Assembly (NCBI GenBank): GCA_017450925.1
Contig: JAFSSS010000019.1
Span: forward strand, 1 to 64,000
Origin: Ruminococcus sp.
GTDB lineage: Bacteria > Bacillota > Clostridia > Oscillospirales > Ruminococcaceae
Reading direction: 5' to 3'
Length of the DNA: 64,000 nt
The notes under the pieces were generated by a model that was not told where the DNA came from, ran no database searches, and worked only from the letters and a program-made list of their open reading frames with translations. Of this stretch, positions 42,066 to 52,100 are shown one piece after another (position 1 is the first letter of the stretch; each line of letters opens with the position of its first letter). A program made the position numbers and the translations under genes.

Positions 42066-42848
42066 ATGAACAATAAGATAAAGATACTCATCGGCGACGA
42101 CTCCGCCCAGTACGGCGTGAGCTGTGCGGCATCACTGCGGAGCCTCGGATTTTTCGTAATAACCCGCCCCAAGGACGGCCTTGTTATACTGGACGCTGTC
42201 CGCAGCGAAGCGCCGGAGGTGGTCATCATCGACGCTGTGATGCCCAACCTTGACGCTATCGGCCTTATCCGCAAGGTCATGCAGTCATCCTACAAAAAGC
42301 CCATGTTCATCGTCACCAGCTCCTACGAGAACTCCTTCATCGAGCAGCAGGTGATGACCGCCGGGGCATCCTATTTCATGCTCAAGCCCTTTGATGTGAA
42401 GGTGCTGGGCGAGCGCATCAAGATGATGCTGGATATCGACACCGACATCACCTCTGACTCCGCCTTTTCCCGCCGGGGGCAGAACCCCAACCTTGAGATA
42501 ATCGTCACCGATATAATCCACCAGATAGGCGTTCCCGCCCACATCAAGGGCTATCACTATCTGCGGGAGGCTATCATGGCCTCGGTAGCGGACAAGGAGA
42601 TGCTCGAAAGCGTCACCAAGGTGCTTTACCCAGCGGTAGCAAAGAAATTCCGCACCACGCCCTCCCGGGTGGAGAGAGCTATCCGCCACGCCATTGAGAT
42701 CGCATGGGACCGCGGCGACATCGACACCCTCAACTCCTTCTTCGGCTACACCATAAACACCGGCAAGGGCAAGCCCACCAACTCGGAATTCATCGCCCTT
42801 ATCACCGACAAGATCTGCCTGAAATACAAAACTACGATGACAGCGTAA
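42066..42848 (+). CDS. spo0A: Sporulation master regulator Spo0A
   Basis: 260 residues. A receiver domain (about 4-120) has the acidic pocket IGDDS, the phospho-acceptor Asp in [12 protein letters not shown], the switch Thr in FIVTSSYE and the Lys in FMLKPFD. A hinge follows, then the Spo0A C-terminal effector domain (about 145-260) with [20 protein letters not shown] and [22 protein letters not shown] (DNA-binding helices). The start is ATG 42066, with GGAGG 9 nt before. It is preceded by spoIVB and followed by a strong terminator. This shows a sporulation-type programme or a remnant of it. Confidence 0.94.
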   Translation: MNNKIKILIGDDSAQYGVSCAASLRSLGFFVITRPKDGLVILDAVRSEAPEVVIIDAVMPNLDAIGLIRKVMQSSYKKPMFIVTSSYENSFIEQQVMTAGASYFMLKPFDVKVLGERIKMMLDIDTDITSDSAFSRRGQNPNLEIIVTDIIHQIGVPAHIKGYHYLREAIMASVADKEMLESVTKVLYPAVAKKFRTTPSRVERAIRHAIEIAWDRGDIDTLNSFFGYTINTGKGKPTNSEFIALITDKICLKYKTTMTA

Positions 42849-42891
42849 GTGCGCTGCCGGCAACGAGGCTGCTGCAGGAACGGCTCCAGCC

Positions 42892-42932
42892 AAAAAAGGG
42901 CACTCTCCCCGTGCGGGGAGAGTGCCCTTTTT
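42892..42932. terminator. Bidirectional terminator between spo0A and the NUDIX gene
   Basis: A 14-bp stem (GGGCACTCTCCCCG, 42898-42911, paired with 42914-42927), flanked by six A on the left and TTTTTT on the right. Almost the same sequence as 12785-12825, also between converging genes. Confidence 0.88.
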
Positions 42933-43004
42933 CGCACTTTGCGGCGCTGCGATGCCGCGCCGCAAAACCATTATCAATAAACAGCCCTGTTCAAAAGCCT
43001 CGGT

Positions 43005-43541
43005 TCAGCCGTTTATCAGCTTTGCCGCTTTCAGTATCGCCAGCTGTGTCTTGGCATCGGGGAGCTTTCCGTCATAGACCATTTGCAGAGCCTCCTCAAA
43101 GGGGATCTTCACCACGTCAAGGAACTCGTCCTCGTCAAGATGCCTGTCGCCGAAGCTAAGCTCCCGCGCTAAATACATATGGATGATCTCGGTGTCATAT
43201 GCCACCGTGGGATAAAGACAGCCGAGATAATCGAACCGCCCCGGGACGGCACCTATCTCCTCCTTCAGCTCCCTAAGGCCGCAGGCGCGGTGATCCTCGC
43301 CGTATTCCAGCTTTCCGGCAGGTACCTCCGTCAGTACCTCGGCAAAGGGGTATCTGAACTGCTTTACCATATAGACCTCGCCCCTGTCGTTCACCGGCAC
43401 CACGCACACCCCTCCGGGATGCTTTATCACCTCGCGGACGGCGTTTCTTCCGTCCTCAAGCTCGACCTTATCCACATACAGCTTGACAACTATACCGTCA
43501 AACCTCTGCTCGCTTTCAAGCGTTTTTTCTTCAAGATGCAT
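43005..43541 (-). CDS. NUDIX hydrolase, ADP-ribose pyrophosphatase type
   Basis: 178 residues. The Nudix box is GKLEYGEDHRACGLRELKEEIGA (form GX5EX7REUXEEXGU). Conserved MVKQFRYP and EVPAGKLE before it, and YPTVAYDTEIIHMYLA after, point to the NudF/ADP-ribose pyrophosphatase group. Lies 4 bp after the YfhO gene, with AGGAG inside the end of that gene, so they are cotranscribed. A cytosolic house-cleaning role is likely. Confidence 0.9.
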   Translation of the reverse strand: MHLEEKTLESEQRFDGIVVKLYVDKVELEDGRNAVREVIKHPGGVCVVPVNDRGEVYMVKQFRYPFAEVLTEVPAGKLEYGEDHRACGLRELKEEIGAVPGRFDYLGCLYPTVAYDTEIIHMYLARELSFGDRHLDEDEFLDVVKIPFEEALQMVYDGKLPDAKTQLAILKAAKLING

Positions 43542-43545
43542 AGCC

Positions 43546-46002
43546 TTATTCTCCTGCTCCTTTTTTCTTCATGAACCGCGAGATCACGGGGATCTTCACA
43601 TCCTCGCCCCGCTTTTTGCGGCGCTGACAGTCAACGACCCAATAGATGACCAGCACTGCCGCCGCACCCGCCGAGGCCGCTCTTCCGAGGGTAAGACCCT
43701 GCGCCTTGAACTTAAAGGTGATAGTGCTGTCTCCCGCAGGAACAGGCACTGCCATAAAGCCGTAGCTGACCTTTTCCACATCAACAGGCTTTCCGTTGAC
43801 CTCGGCGCTCCAGCCCTTTTCATAGGGCACAGAGAAGAACACCAGCTTTTGGCTGTCCAGCTTGATCTTCGCCTCAAAGCCCTGTGAGTCGTACTCAAAG
43901 GAATAACAGCTCTGCGCCCGCTTTTCCTCGCAGGACTGCTTGTACATATTCCTTGACACCGGCGCGGACTTCACGTCGTACTTGGTCATCATCGGGGTAT
44001 ATTTGATCGCCTGCTCCTCGCTAAGCACAAGCGAATGCATCAGCAGGACAGGCTTTTCAGCCTCGCCGAGGTTTTTCAGATCCTCGTCAGACACATAGGT
44101 ATCATAGGCAAAGCCCATAGGCACGAAGTTCTTGTTCTTATATACATAGAACTTGTTCTGGTCGCCCACATACTCGAAATCGGGCATCTCGGTGATGACG
44201 CTGTCGGCGTGAGGCTCCTTTTCGCCCCGCTTTTCCTTGTCGGAGTATTCCTTGAAATAATACTTTACCGAGAAGAGCCCTCTAAGCGCGTAGAGCTTCG
44301 GCTCCATACGCGAGGCCACGTCACGGGTCTGACCTATGGAGGTATAGAAGTCCATGATCGAGGTAGGCACCACGCTGTGGAACGTCCTCATGGAGCTTAG
44401 ACCCCAGTACATACACCAGTTATCCACGCTTTCAGAGGTGTCTATCCGGTAGAAGGTGTTTTCCAGCCCGGACATATCGCCGTCATAGCCCGAAAGGTCG
44501 GTATGCTCCCTGCCGTTTATAGCCCGCTCGATATAGTCGGCGTTGTCGTTGCCCTGCACCGCTCCGTAGATGACCGAGCTCATCATGCACACGGCGCAGG
44601 CCGCCGAGGTCATGACGCAGAGGGTGAAGTGCCGCCTTCGGCGATCGACCGCCACCTTATACACCGCAAAGAACAGCATCACCGTCATAGCTATCGTAAC
44701 GATAGCCTGAACGTAATACAGCTCCGGGTACTTCGGCACCTGCCCATAGACCGTCTGACCGTCCTTCTGCTTCGGCAGGAGCCCTATGCCGACGAATATC
44801 GAAGAGATGATCGCCGTAGGCACAAAGCCGAACCGCAGCTCGTTCTTGTCCCGGTCGATGACCTGCGCGGTCATAAGGCACATTATCAGTATCGGCATAT
44901 AGAACCAGCGCGCATAGTAGCTGCTGTTGAAAAGGATAAAGGCGGAGTTGAAGAAGGGCACGCAGGCCATTATCATGCAGACGATTATCATTTTTCCCTG
45001 CCATGTCTTCTTCCTTGTGCGCATAAAGGCGATGACTCCGCACATGGAGAACATTGGCAGATATCCCGCCAGCGATGCCCACCTTGCCTTGTCGGAGTTG
45101 AGGATGTTTATCCTTGCGGGCATATCCGAGAGCATGAAGAAGGCCTGGAATATCCGGGGTATCCGCAGATGATCGCTGTAGGCCACCATGTCAAGACCCC
45201 AGAGATAGCTGGTGATGCGCGGGTTCTCGATAACGTCCATTACCGAGGGCAGCAGTATGAAGAAGGACATCACAAAGCCCAGCACTGCCTCAAAGGCCAG
45301 CATACCGAAGATCCTGAAGTTCATGCGGAAGCTCTTGTCGCTCATCCGTATGAAGAAATAGATTATGGTGAACACCACCTCGCAGACGAAGAAGAAATAG
45401 CTTATCGTCGCGCAGACCGCCACCATAATTGCAAACGCTCCCTTTTTGTTTTCCTGCGTCAGCAGCTCGAACGAGAGCAGCAGCAGCGGGAAAAAGGCCG
45501 TTGCGTCGTGGAAGTGGTTGAAGAACACGTTATAGGTCTGAAAGCCGGAGAAGGCATAGAGCATCGCGCCGATAAAGGCCGCGCTCTTGTTTTCCACGAA
45601 ACGGCGGATAAAGGCATAGGCGCACACTGCCGCCACCGCAGTTTTCAGCGCCAGCATCCAGGGCATCAGATAGGCCACCGCCTTCAGCGGGAAGAGGGTC
45701 GTCAGCCAAAAGAACGGGCTTCCCAGCAGATAGAAGGAATAGGAGCCGATGAAGTTTGAGCCGAGGTCAGTCCCCCAGTCCCAGCCGATGCCCACATCAC
45801 GCACCACCTCGTTGGCGTGCTGATAGAACATCATCTGCTGCGAGTTGAAGTCGCCGTAATACAGGAATATGCCCTTATTCACGATCATGGACGGGATAAA
45901 GCTGAGCATCATCGCCGCAAAGGCAACGACGAACAGCTTGAGATAAAGCTCCCTGCCCGCATTCTCGGAGGAGCGTTTTATAAATCCGGGTTTTTCTTTC
46001 AT
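43546..46002 (-). CDS. YfhO family membrane protein, second copy
   Basis: 818 residues, a paralogue of the gene at 25155-27533. It has the same blocks: LYYGDFNSQQMMFYQHA, YSFYLLGSPFFWLTTLFP, FNHFHDATAFFP, YYARWFYMP and FFSVPYEKGWSAEVNGKPV. There are about a dozen membrane helices, one large extracellular part (about 510-770), and a last helix. Likely sugar-transfer or glycopolymer role at the membrane. The ATG at 46002 (MKEKPGF) is chosen because AAGGGGA lies before it; a longer start at 46029 has no site. Followed by the NUDIX gene. Confidence 0.87.
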   Translation of the reverse strand: MKEKPGFIKRSSENAGRELYLKLFVVAFAAMMLSFIPSMIVNKGIFLYYGDFNSQQMMFYQHANEVVRDVGIGWDWGTDLGSNFIGSYSFYLLGSPFFWLTTLFPLKAVAYLMPWMLALKTAVAAVCAYAFIRRFVENKSAAFIGAMLYAFSGFQTYNVFFNHFHDATAFFPLLLLSFELLTQENKKGAFAIMVAVCATISYFFFVCEVVFTIIYFFIRMSDKSFRMNFRIFGMLAFEAVLGFVMSFFILLPSVMDVIENPRITSYLWGLDMVAYSDHLRIPRIFQAFFMLSDMPARINILNSDKARWASLAGYLPMFSMCGVIAFMRTRKKTWQGKMIIVCMIMACVPFFNSAFILFNSSYYARWFYMPILIMCLMTAQVIDRDKNELRFGFVPTAIISSIFVGIGLLPKQKDGQTVYGQVPKYPELYYVQAIVTIAMTVMLFFAVYKVAVDRRRRHFTLCVMTSAACAVCMMSSVIYGAVQGNDNADYIERAINGREHTDLSGYDGDMSGLENTFYRIDTSESVDNWCMYWGLSSMRTFHSVVPTSIMDFYTSIGQTRDVASRMEPKLYALRGLFSVKYYFKEYSDKEKRGEKEPHADSVITEMPDFEYVGDQNKFYVYKNKNFVPMGFAYDTYVSDEDLKNLGEAEKPVLLMHSLVLSEEQAIKYTPMMTKYDVKSAPVSRNMYKQSCEEKRAQSCYSFEYDSQGFEAKIKLDSQKLVFFSVPYEKGWSAEVNGKPVDVEKVSYGFMAVPVPAGDSTITFKFKAQGLTLGRAASAGAAAVLVIYWVVDCQRRKKRGEDVKIPVISRFMKKKGAGE

Positions 46003-46039
46003 TTTACATTCCCCTTGCAATTTGGTCATATACGATAGT

Positions 46040-46068
46040 ATTATAGCACACCCGTCCTAATAAATCAA
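46040..46068 (-). promoter_or_regulatory. Sigma-A promoter of the second YfhO gene
   Basis: Minus strand TTGATT (46063-46068), 17 bp, TATAAT (46040-46045). It lies directly next to the 21-bp tandem repeats. Confidence 0.78.
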
Positions 46069-46073
46069 GACAT

Positions 46074-46136
46074 TTTTTTAATTCACGCTTCTCCTTTTTT
46101 AATTCACGCTGCGCCTTTTTTAGTTCACGCTGCGCC
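46074..46136. repeat. Three 21-bp tandem repeats
   Basis: Three units of TTTTTTA(A/G)TTCACGCT followed by GCGCC (TCTCC in the first). They lie 6 bp upstream of the -35 of the YfhO promoter. The rest of the 597-bp gap (46137-46503) has GT-rich runs and hairpins but no gene I can support. Confidence 0.88.
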
Positions 46137-46503
46137 CCCTTTGGGGGCTTGGGTTTGTTTCGTACTGTGACCGTGACACCGCGCCGCGGACGGCTTGGCG
46201 TTATGTGACGCGGGCACTCGCATTCTTTCGGCTGAGATGCGTTAGAACCTTCATACGTTGGTGTATGCTGTGTATCACCGCTTGTGTTGGTGTATGTTGT
46301 ATTTTATTGTGTATTATGTACTATGACTAAGTTCGACCCGACGGAGACAAGCTCACACCCTGCAACGTCCGACCCGCCGGCAGACTATCTTTTCCGCCCG
46401 CACAGGGTTCGGCTCGGCGGCATTGCGCCGTCCGCGCGAGGACCGCGCGAGGACCGACGGGGACATGATGTTAATATATCCCTCTCAGGTCAGTTTATTA
46501 TGA

Positions 46504-46532
46504 TTGATTTTATCGCTGCAAAATGGTATAAT
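46504..46532 (+). promoter_or_regulatory. Sigma-A promoter of the GH74 gene
   Basis: TTGATT (46504-46509), 17 bp, TATAAT (46527-46532). It excludes the longer in-frame start at 46504. Confidence 0.78.
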
Positions 46533-46599
46533 AAAATATATAGACACGTTTTTGTCATTCCTGTCAGCAGAAGCATTAGAGTTTATAAGGAGGTATATC

Positions 46600-48897
46600 A
46601 TGAAACTGAAAAGAACACTGTCCCTTGCGGCCGCACTGGCAATGAGCGTTTTCGCTCTTGCCGGCTGCTCCGGGGACGACAGTTCATCAAAGGGGGAGGG
46701 CTCCTCCGCCGGGGGAGACAGCTCCTCGGCGGAGAGCGGCGCCGACACTCCCGCAAACGTAAGCGCCGACACCGGCTGGGAGTGGAGCGGCGTAGAGATA
46801 CAGGGCGGCGGCTTCGTCCCCAATATCATCTACAACCCCACCGAGGAGGGGCTGGCCTACTGCCGCACCGACATCGGCGGAGCCTATAGGCTCAACAAGG
46901 ACACCGGCCGCTGGGAGTGCATCTCGGATATGTTCGGCGACGACGACTGGAACCTTATCGGCATCGAGAGCATCGCCACCGACCCCGTCGAACCCAACCG
47001 CCTCTATGTGGCGGCAGGCACCTATACCAACGGCAAGGGCGCTATGCTTGCCTCTGACGACTACGGAAAGACCTATACACGGGTGGATATGCCCTTCGGC
47101 TGCGGCGGCAACGAGGTAGGCCGCGGTGCAGGCGAGCGTCTGGCCGTTGACCCCAACGACAACAGCATAATCTATTTCGGCTCGCGCAGCGCCGGCCTCT
47201 ACCGCTCCGAGGACTTCGGCAAGAGCTGGAACAAGGTGGAGTCCTTCCCGACCGAGGGGGGCTATAACGAGGACGGCTATTCTATCGGTCTGACCTTCAC
47301 AGCCTTTGACAAAAGCTCCTCCGCCGCGGGAGAGCCCACAAAAACTATCTTCGTGGGCGCCGCCCGCACCGAGGGGAATATGATATTCCGCTCTGACGAC
47401 GCGGGCAAGACATGGACAGAGGTGGAAAATCCCACCGCTGAGATGACCGGCAACAACACCAAGCTCAAGCCCCTCCACGGCGAGGTGTCGTCTGACGGCT
47501 TCCTCTATACCACATGGAGCTTCGGCGTGGGTCCCAACGGCGCATCAGTCGGCGCGGTGCAGAAATACGACATCGCCGGGAACGAGTGGAAGGAGATAAC
47601 TCCCACACAGAAATACAAGTGCGGCTACAGCGGACTTTCCGTCAACGCCAAGGATCCGAAGAACATCGTGGTGACGACTCTCTGCCTGTGGTCTCCCGAG
47701 GACAACGTCTTTGTCTCGAACGACGGCGGCGAAAGCTGGAAGTCTCTTTGGGATCCCGAGACCCTCGAGAAGAATTACGAAATGGTTCTGGACGACTGCC
47801 CGTGGCTGTACTGGCACGGCCAGCTGAAGCTGGGCTGGTGGATGACAGGCGTTGCAGTCAATCCCTTCAACCCCGATGAGATAATGTACGGCACAGGCGC
47901 TACTATCTACGGCACCGACAACCTTACCAAGCTGGGCACCGAGACCGTCAAGGTGCGCCCGAGGGCAATGGGCATCGAGGAAACTGCGATCTTCGACTTT
48001 GTGGCTCCCAAGAAGCTGGACGATGCTACGCCCGAGCTGTATTCGACTATGGGAGACATCTACGGCTTCCGTCACGACGATGTCACCAAAGCCCCCGAGG
48101 AGCATTTCGGAGACTATCCCTCCACCGACCTTGACTGCGCTGTAAATGACTATCATATAGTCGTAAGAGCCACCGAAAAGGACAGAGCATCGGTAGTTTA
48201 TTCCACCGACGCCGGAAAGAGCTGGCAGGGCATAGCCTCGCTTCCCGAAGGTACAGACAAGAACAGCGGCGGACAGGTAAAGCTCTCCTGCGACGGCAAG
48301 ATACTCCTCTGGCAGAGCGGCACTCCCGGAAGCGAGCCATATTCCACCACCGACTGGGGAAAGACCTGGACAAAGTGTGAGGGGCTGCCTATGGGCTCGG
48401 GCATCGAGAGCGACAAGGTAAACCCGAACAAATTCTACGGCTGGCGCGACGGTACGTTCTACATGAGCGAGGACGGAGCCAAGACCTTTACCAAGCTGGC
48501 GGATTTCCTTGTGCCGAGCGCAACTGCCGAGGCGGCACAGACCGAAGAGGGCAGGCTTTACATATCCGTAGGTGCCGGCGGGCTCTATACAATGGACACA
48601 GCCGACGGCAAGATAGTACGCACCTCCGAAAACGTGCAGAACTGCAAGGCCGTCGGAACGGGCGCTCCCGAAAAGGAGGGCGACCCCGACACGGTATATA
48701 TCATAGGAGAAGCAAACGGCGAGGGCTCGGGCGTATATATGTCGCAGGACAGAGGCGCGACCTGGAAGCGCATAAACACCGACAATGACAAATGGGGCAA
48801 TGTAAACCCGAAGATATCCGGCGACCCGAAGCTGTTCGGCAGATGCTACATCTCCACCAATGGAAGAGGCATAATCCGGGGAGATAAAGCAAAGTAA
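46600..48897 (+). CDS. GH74 xyloglucanase lipoprotein
   Basis: 765 residues. Lipoprotein signal with LAGC (C23), a Ser/Gly/Glu linker (to about 55), then a GH74 domain made of two seven-bladed propellers. Typical repeats: CRTDIGGAYRLNKDTGRWE, AGTYTNGKGAMLASDDYGKTY, YRSEDFGKSWNKV, VNPFNPDEIMYGTGATIYGTDNL, and MGDIYGFRHDD, which carries a likely catalytic Asp. It cleaves the beta-1,4-glucan backbone of xyloglucan at the cell surface. No dockerin is present, so it is membrane-held rather than cellulosomal. The ATG at 46600 follows AAGGAGG. Confidence 0.92.
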   Translation: MKLKRTLSLAAALAMSVFALAGCSGDDSSSKGEGSSAGGDSSSAESGADTPANVSADTGWEWSGVEIQGGGFVPNIIYNPTEEGLAYCRTDIGGAYRLNKDTGRWECISDMFGDDDWNLIGIESIATDPVEPNRLYVAAGTYTNGKGAMLASDDYGKTYTRVDMPFGCGGNEVGRGAGERLAVDPNDNSIIYFGSRSAGLYRSEDFGKSWNKVESFPTEGGYNEDGYSIGLTFTAFDKSSSAAGEPTKTIFVGAARTEGNMIFRSDDAGKTWTEVENPTAEMTGNNTKLKPLHGEVSSDGFLYTTWSFGVGPNGASVGAVQKYDIAGNEWKEITPTQKYKCGYSGLSVNAKDPKNIVVTTLCLWSPEDNVFVSNDGGESWKSLWDPETLEKNYEMVLDDCPWLYWHGQLKLGWWMTGVAVNPFNPDEIMYGTGATIYGTDNLTKLGTETVKVRPRAMGIEETAIFDFVAPKKLDDATPELYSTMGDIYGFRHDDVTKAPEEHFGDYPSTDLDCAVNDYHIVVRATEKDRASVVYSTDAGKSWQGIASLPEGTDKNSGGQVKLSCDGKILLWQSGTPGSEPYSTTDWGKTWTKCEGLPMGSGIESDKVNPNKFYGWRDGTFYMSEDGAKTFTKLADFLVPSATAEAAQTEEGRLYISVGAGGLYTMDTADGKIVRTSENVQNCKAVGTGAPEKEGDPDTVYIIGEANGEGSGVYMSQDRGATWKRINTDNDKWGNVNPKISGDPKLFGRCYISTNGRGIIRGDKAK

Positions 48898-48901
48898 ATA
48901 A

Positions 48902-48942
48902 CCCCCCGCGGAGCAAGACCCCCGCGGGGGATTCTGTTTTTT
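48902..48942 (+). terminator. Terminator of the GH74 gene
   Basis: CCCCCGCGG (48903-48911) pairs with CCGCGGGGG (48922-48930), followed by ATTCTGTTTTTT. Confidence 0.8.
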
Positions 48943-49036
48943 CACCCACACCGATCTATATTAAGGCGTTGCCTTAAATAGTTGCGGAGCAGAAACAAAG
49001 TCAAAAAGAAAATGTAACCAATTTGTAATTATTGCC

Positions 49037-49065
49037 TTGACAAAACTGCCTTTGTTGGTTATAAT
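49037..49065 (+). promoter_or_regulatory. Sigma-A promoter of the GH25-FN3 gene
   Basis: TTGACA (49037-49042), 17 bp, TATAAT (49060-49065). Upstream, a palindrome TTAAGGC-GTT-GCCTTAA lies at 48961-48977. Confidence 0.85.
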
Positions 49066-49157
49066 AGTAATTACCCATAAGTGTTCGTGTTTTTTGTGTG
49101 TTTTTTTGGATACCGGCGGAGACATAAAATATGCACGCCGGCGAAAGGATGATATCT

Positions 49158-52100
49158 ATGAAGTTGAAACGTGCGGCTGTCAGCGCCTTGACCGCTCTGC
49201 TGATGACCGTCCAGACCGCCGTCCCCGCGTTTGCCCGTGAGACTGCGGCTGTTGTAAACGATACCACCAGTGCTGCCGATACCGCCTCCGGCGAAGCAGC
49301 ACAGACCAAGTCCGCCCCAAAGGCTGAGGCTGAAGCCGTCCCGCAGGAGCTGCGAGAGGCGCAGGCCGAGGAGGAAAGGTTCGTCGAGAACAGCCCCGAG
49401 CTTAAAGAGCTGGCCGAGTACGTCCCGGAGGGGGACACTCTTCCCTGTTCGGAAAACGACCCCTCTTACCATAAATATGTAAAGCGCCTTATGGACGGCT
49501 TCTCCGAGGGTGAGGAGCTGGCAGCTCCGCTGACCTCCATGGCCCTCAGGCTGCGGCTGCCGCTGTCACTGCTTTACGGCGCCGATAAGCTGGTGCATCA
49601 GGACAGGTTCGCGGACTGTCCCAAAAGCTACGGCATCGACGTGTGCTACTTCCAGGGCAATATCGACTGGAACAAGGTCAAGGCTCAAGGGGTAAGCTTC
49701 TGCATACTTAGAGCGGGCTACCGCGGCTACGGCTCCGCCGGCACCCTCGTGCTGGACGACAGGTTCCTTGAGTACCTCAAGGGCGCAAAGGCCGCCGGCT
49801 TAGAGGTGGGAGTGTATTTCTATACCCAGGCTATCACCGTTGCCGAGGCAAGGGAAGAGGCCGATTTCGTCTATAAGTATATCAAGGGCTATGATCTCGA
49901 GCTGCCTGTCTATTTCGATATGGAGACCGTCGAGAATGCCGTGGGCAGACTTGACTCCGCAGGGCTTACCGTAAAGCAGAAGACTGATATCGTCGAGGCC
50001 TTCTGCGACAGGATAGCCGAACACGGCTACCGCCCCGGCGTCTATTCCAACCCCCAGTGGATGACCTATTACCTCGACGCAAAAAGACTGCAGGCCAAGT
50101 ATCCCCTTTGGCTGGCAAACTATACCACCAACACCAAGTTCTCCGGGAACTTCGATATCTGGCAGTACGCCGCCGGCCCCGTTACAGGCGTGTCGAGCCC
50201 GCTGGCAGATCTCAACGTCAGATATCACCTCGACACCAAACCCGATACCCCCACTGGCTTCAGCACGACTGCCGAGGTATCGGATAAGACAACGCTCTGC
50301 TGGAACAAGGTCGCCGGCGCAGAGGGATATGAAGTGTTCAGGCGCGGCTACGGAGGCGACGTTACCTCCCTCGCTGCACTGACCGGGCTCAAATACAGCG
50401 TGACCCTCACTGCGGCAAATTATTACTATTATGTGATGTCATATATCACCGTCAACGGCGAGAAGATCTACAGCGACCCCACGCCGGAGCTGGCACTGTC
50501 GAAATTCGTGCCCACCTCCTTCAGCTGCTCCGTTCACGGCACCACCTCCCTGACCCTTAAATGGACAGGCGTTGAGGAAGCGATCTCTTACGACATCGGC
50601 ATGAAGGGGCCGGATGAAACAAACTATTCCACCGTCGGCAGTACGGCCGGCACGACCTTTACCGTCACCGGGCTCTCTCCGGCAACGGTCTATGCCTTTA
50701 AGATCAGAGCAGTGACGAAAGCCGTCAACGGCATTTCCTATCAGCGCTTCTCGCCGGAAACCCTCTTCGGCACTCAGGACAGCAAGATCACAGGCTTGAA
50801 GTTCGTTACCAAGACCGCCAACAGCATAAGCATCAAGTGGAATGCATCGGCTAACGGCATCAAGGACTACGAGGTGCTTAGATACGATGCGGACAGGAAC
50901 AAGTATGTTTCGGCCGGAATGACCAACCAGACGGAGTTCACCGTCACCGGGCTGGCACAGGGCACCGCACAGAAGCTAAGAGTAAGATCCTATTACTCCA
51001 CCCCGAATGGTCTGGTTTACGGTGTGGAGTCGGCTGTCCTTAGCTGCGCTACAAAATGCGCCGCCCCCACAGGCGTGAGCGTCTCCTCGGCCGACAGCAG
51101 CTATACCGTCAGCTGGAAGGCTCCCTCGGGGGCAAACGGCTATATGCTCTACGCCGCCCCCTACGGCAGCACTCCCGTGAAGCTCGGCGAGACCTCGGAG
51201 CTGAAATATACCGTGTCGGGGCTTGCAAAGGGAATGTACAGCTTGTATGTAAGACCCTATATCAAGTGCGGCAGCACAAGGTATTACGGCGTTTCATCCG
51301 CGACCCTCACCGCCGTCTGCGGCAAGACCGCTCCCACGGTGAAGATAAGCTCGCCGGCGCAGACCTCGCTGACCGCCACATGGGCAGCAGTCCCCTATGC
51401 CTCGGGCTATGAAGCCTATATGCTTGACAGATCCACAGGCGCATATACAAGGAAGGCCTCTCTTTCAGCCTCGACGCTGAAATATGTCTTCTCCGGCCTT
51501 AGCGCCGGCACTGCCTACAGCTTTAAGATAAAGGCGCTTTTCCCGGACGGAGGCAGCAAGCTTTCCTCGGCCGTGAGCGGAACAACTGCAGCCGCTCCAA
51601 AGACCGTGGGCGCTCCCGCAAATGTCAAGGCCACCACCGCCACCGCCACCACCGTTACGGTAGTGTGGGACAAGGTGACAAACGCCAAGAGCTACAGGGT
51701 GTATCTCTATAACGAAAGCACCTCCTCCTATAAGCTCAAGGCTCTGCTGACCGACCGGAAGTTCACCTTCACCGGCCTCACCAGCGGCAGGATGTATAAG
51801 ATAAAGATATATGCTGTCGGCACCGACGGGAGCCTAAAGCCCTCGGCTGTGTATAATATCACTCCAAAGCCCGTCGCCCCGAAGCTGGGTCTCGCCTCCA
51901 AGACCGAGACCTCGGCCACACTGAAATGGGACGCCGCCGCGCTTTGCTCAAAGTATTATATCTATCTGCTGGATCCGTTGGAGAATACCTACAAGAAGAT
52001 TGCCACCACGACCTCTACCTCATATACCGTCAAGAACCTCAAGGTCGGCACACGGAACATATTCAAGATCAAGGCCGTGGCAGTTACGAATGCAGCCAAT

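Noticed and set aside
46284..46889. 201-codon plus-strand frame upstream of the GH74 gene
   Set aside because: It runs into the GH74 coding region in another frame, is rich in Arg and His, and has no ribosome binding site.
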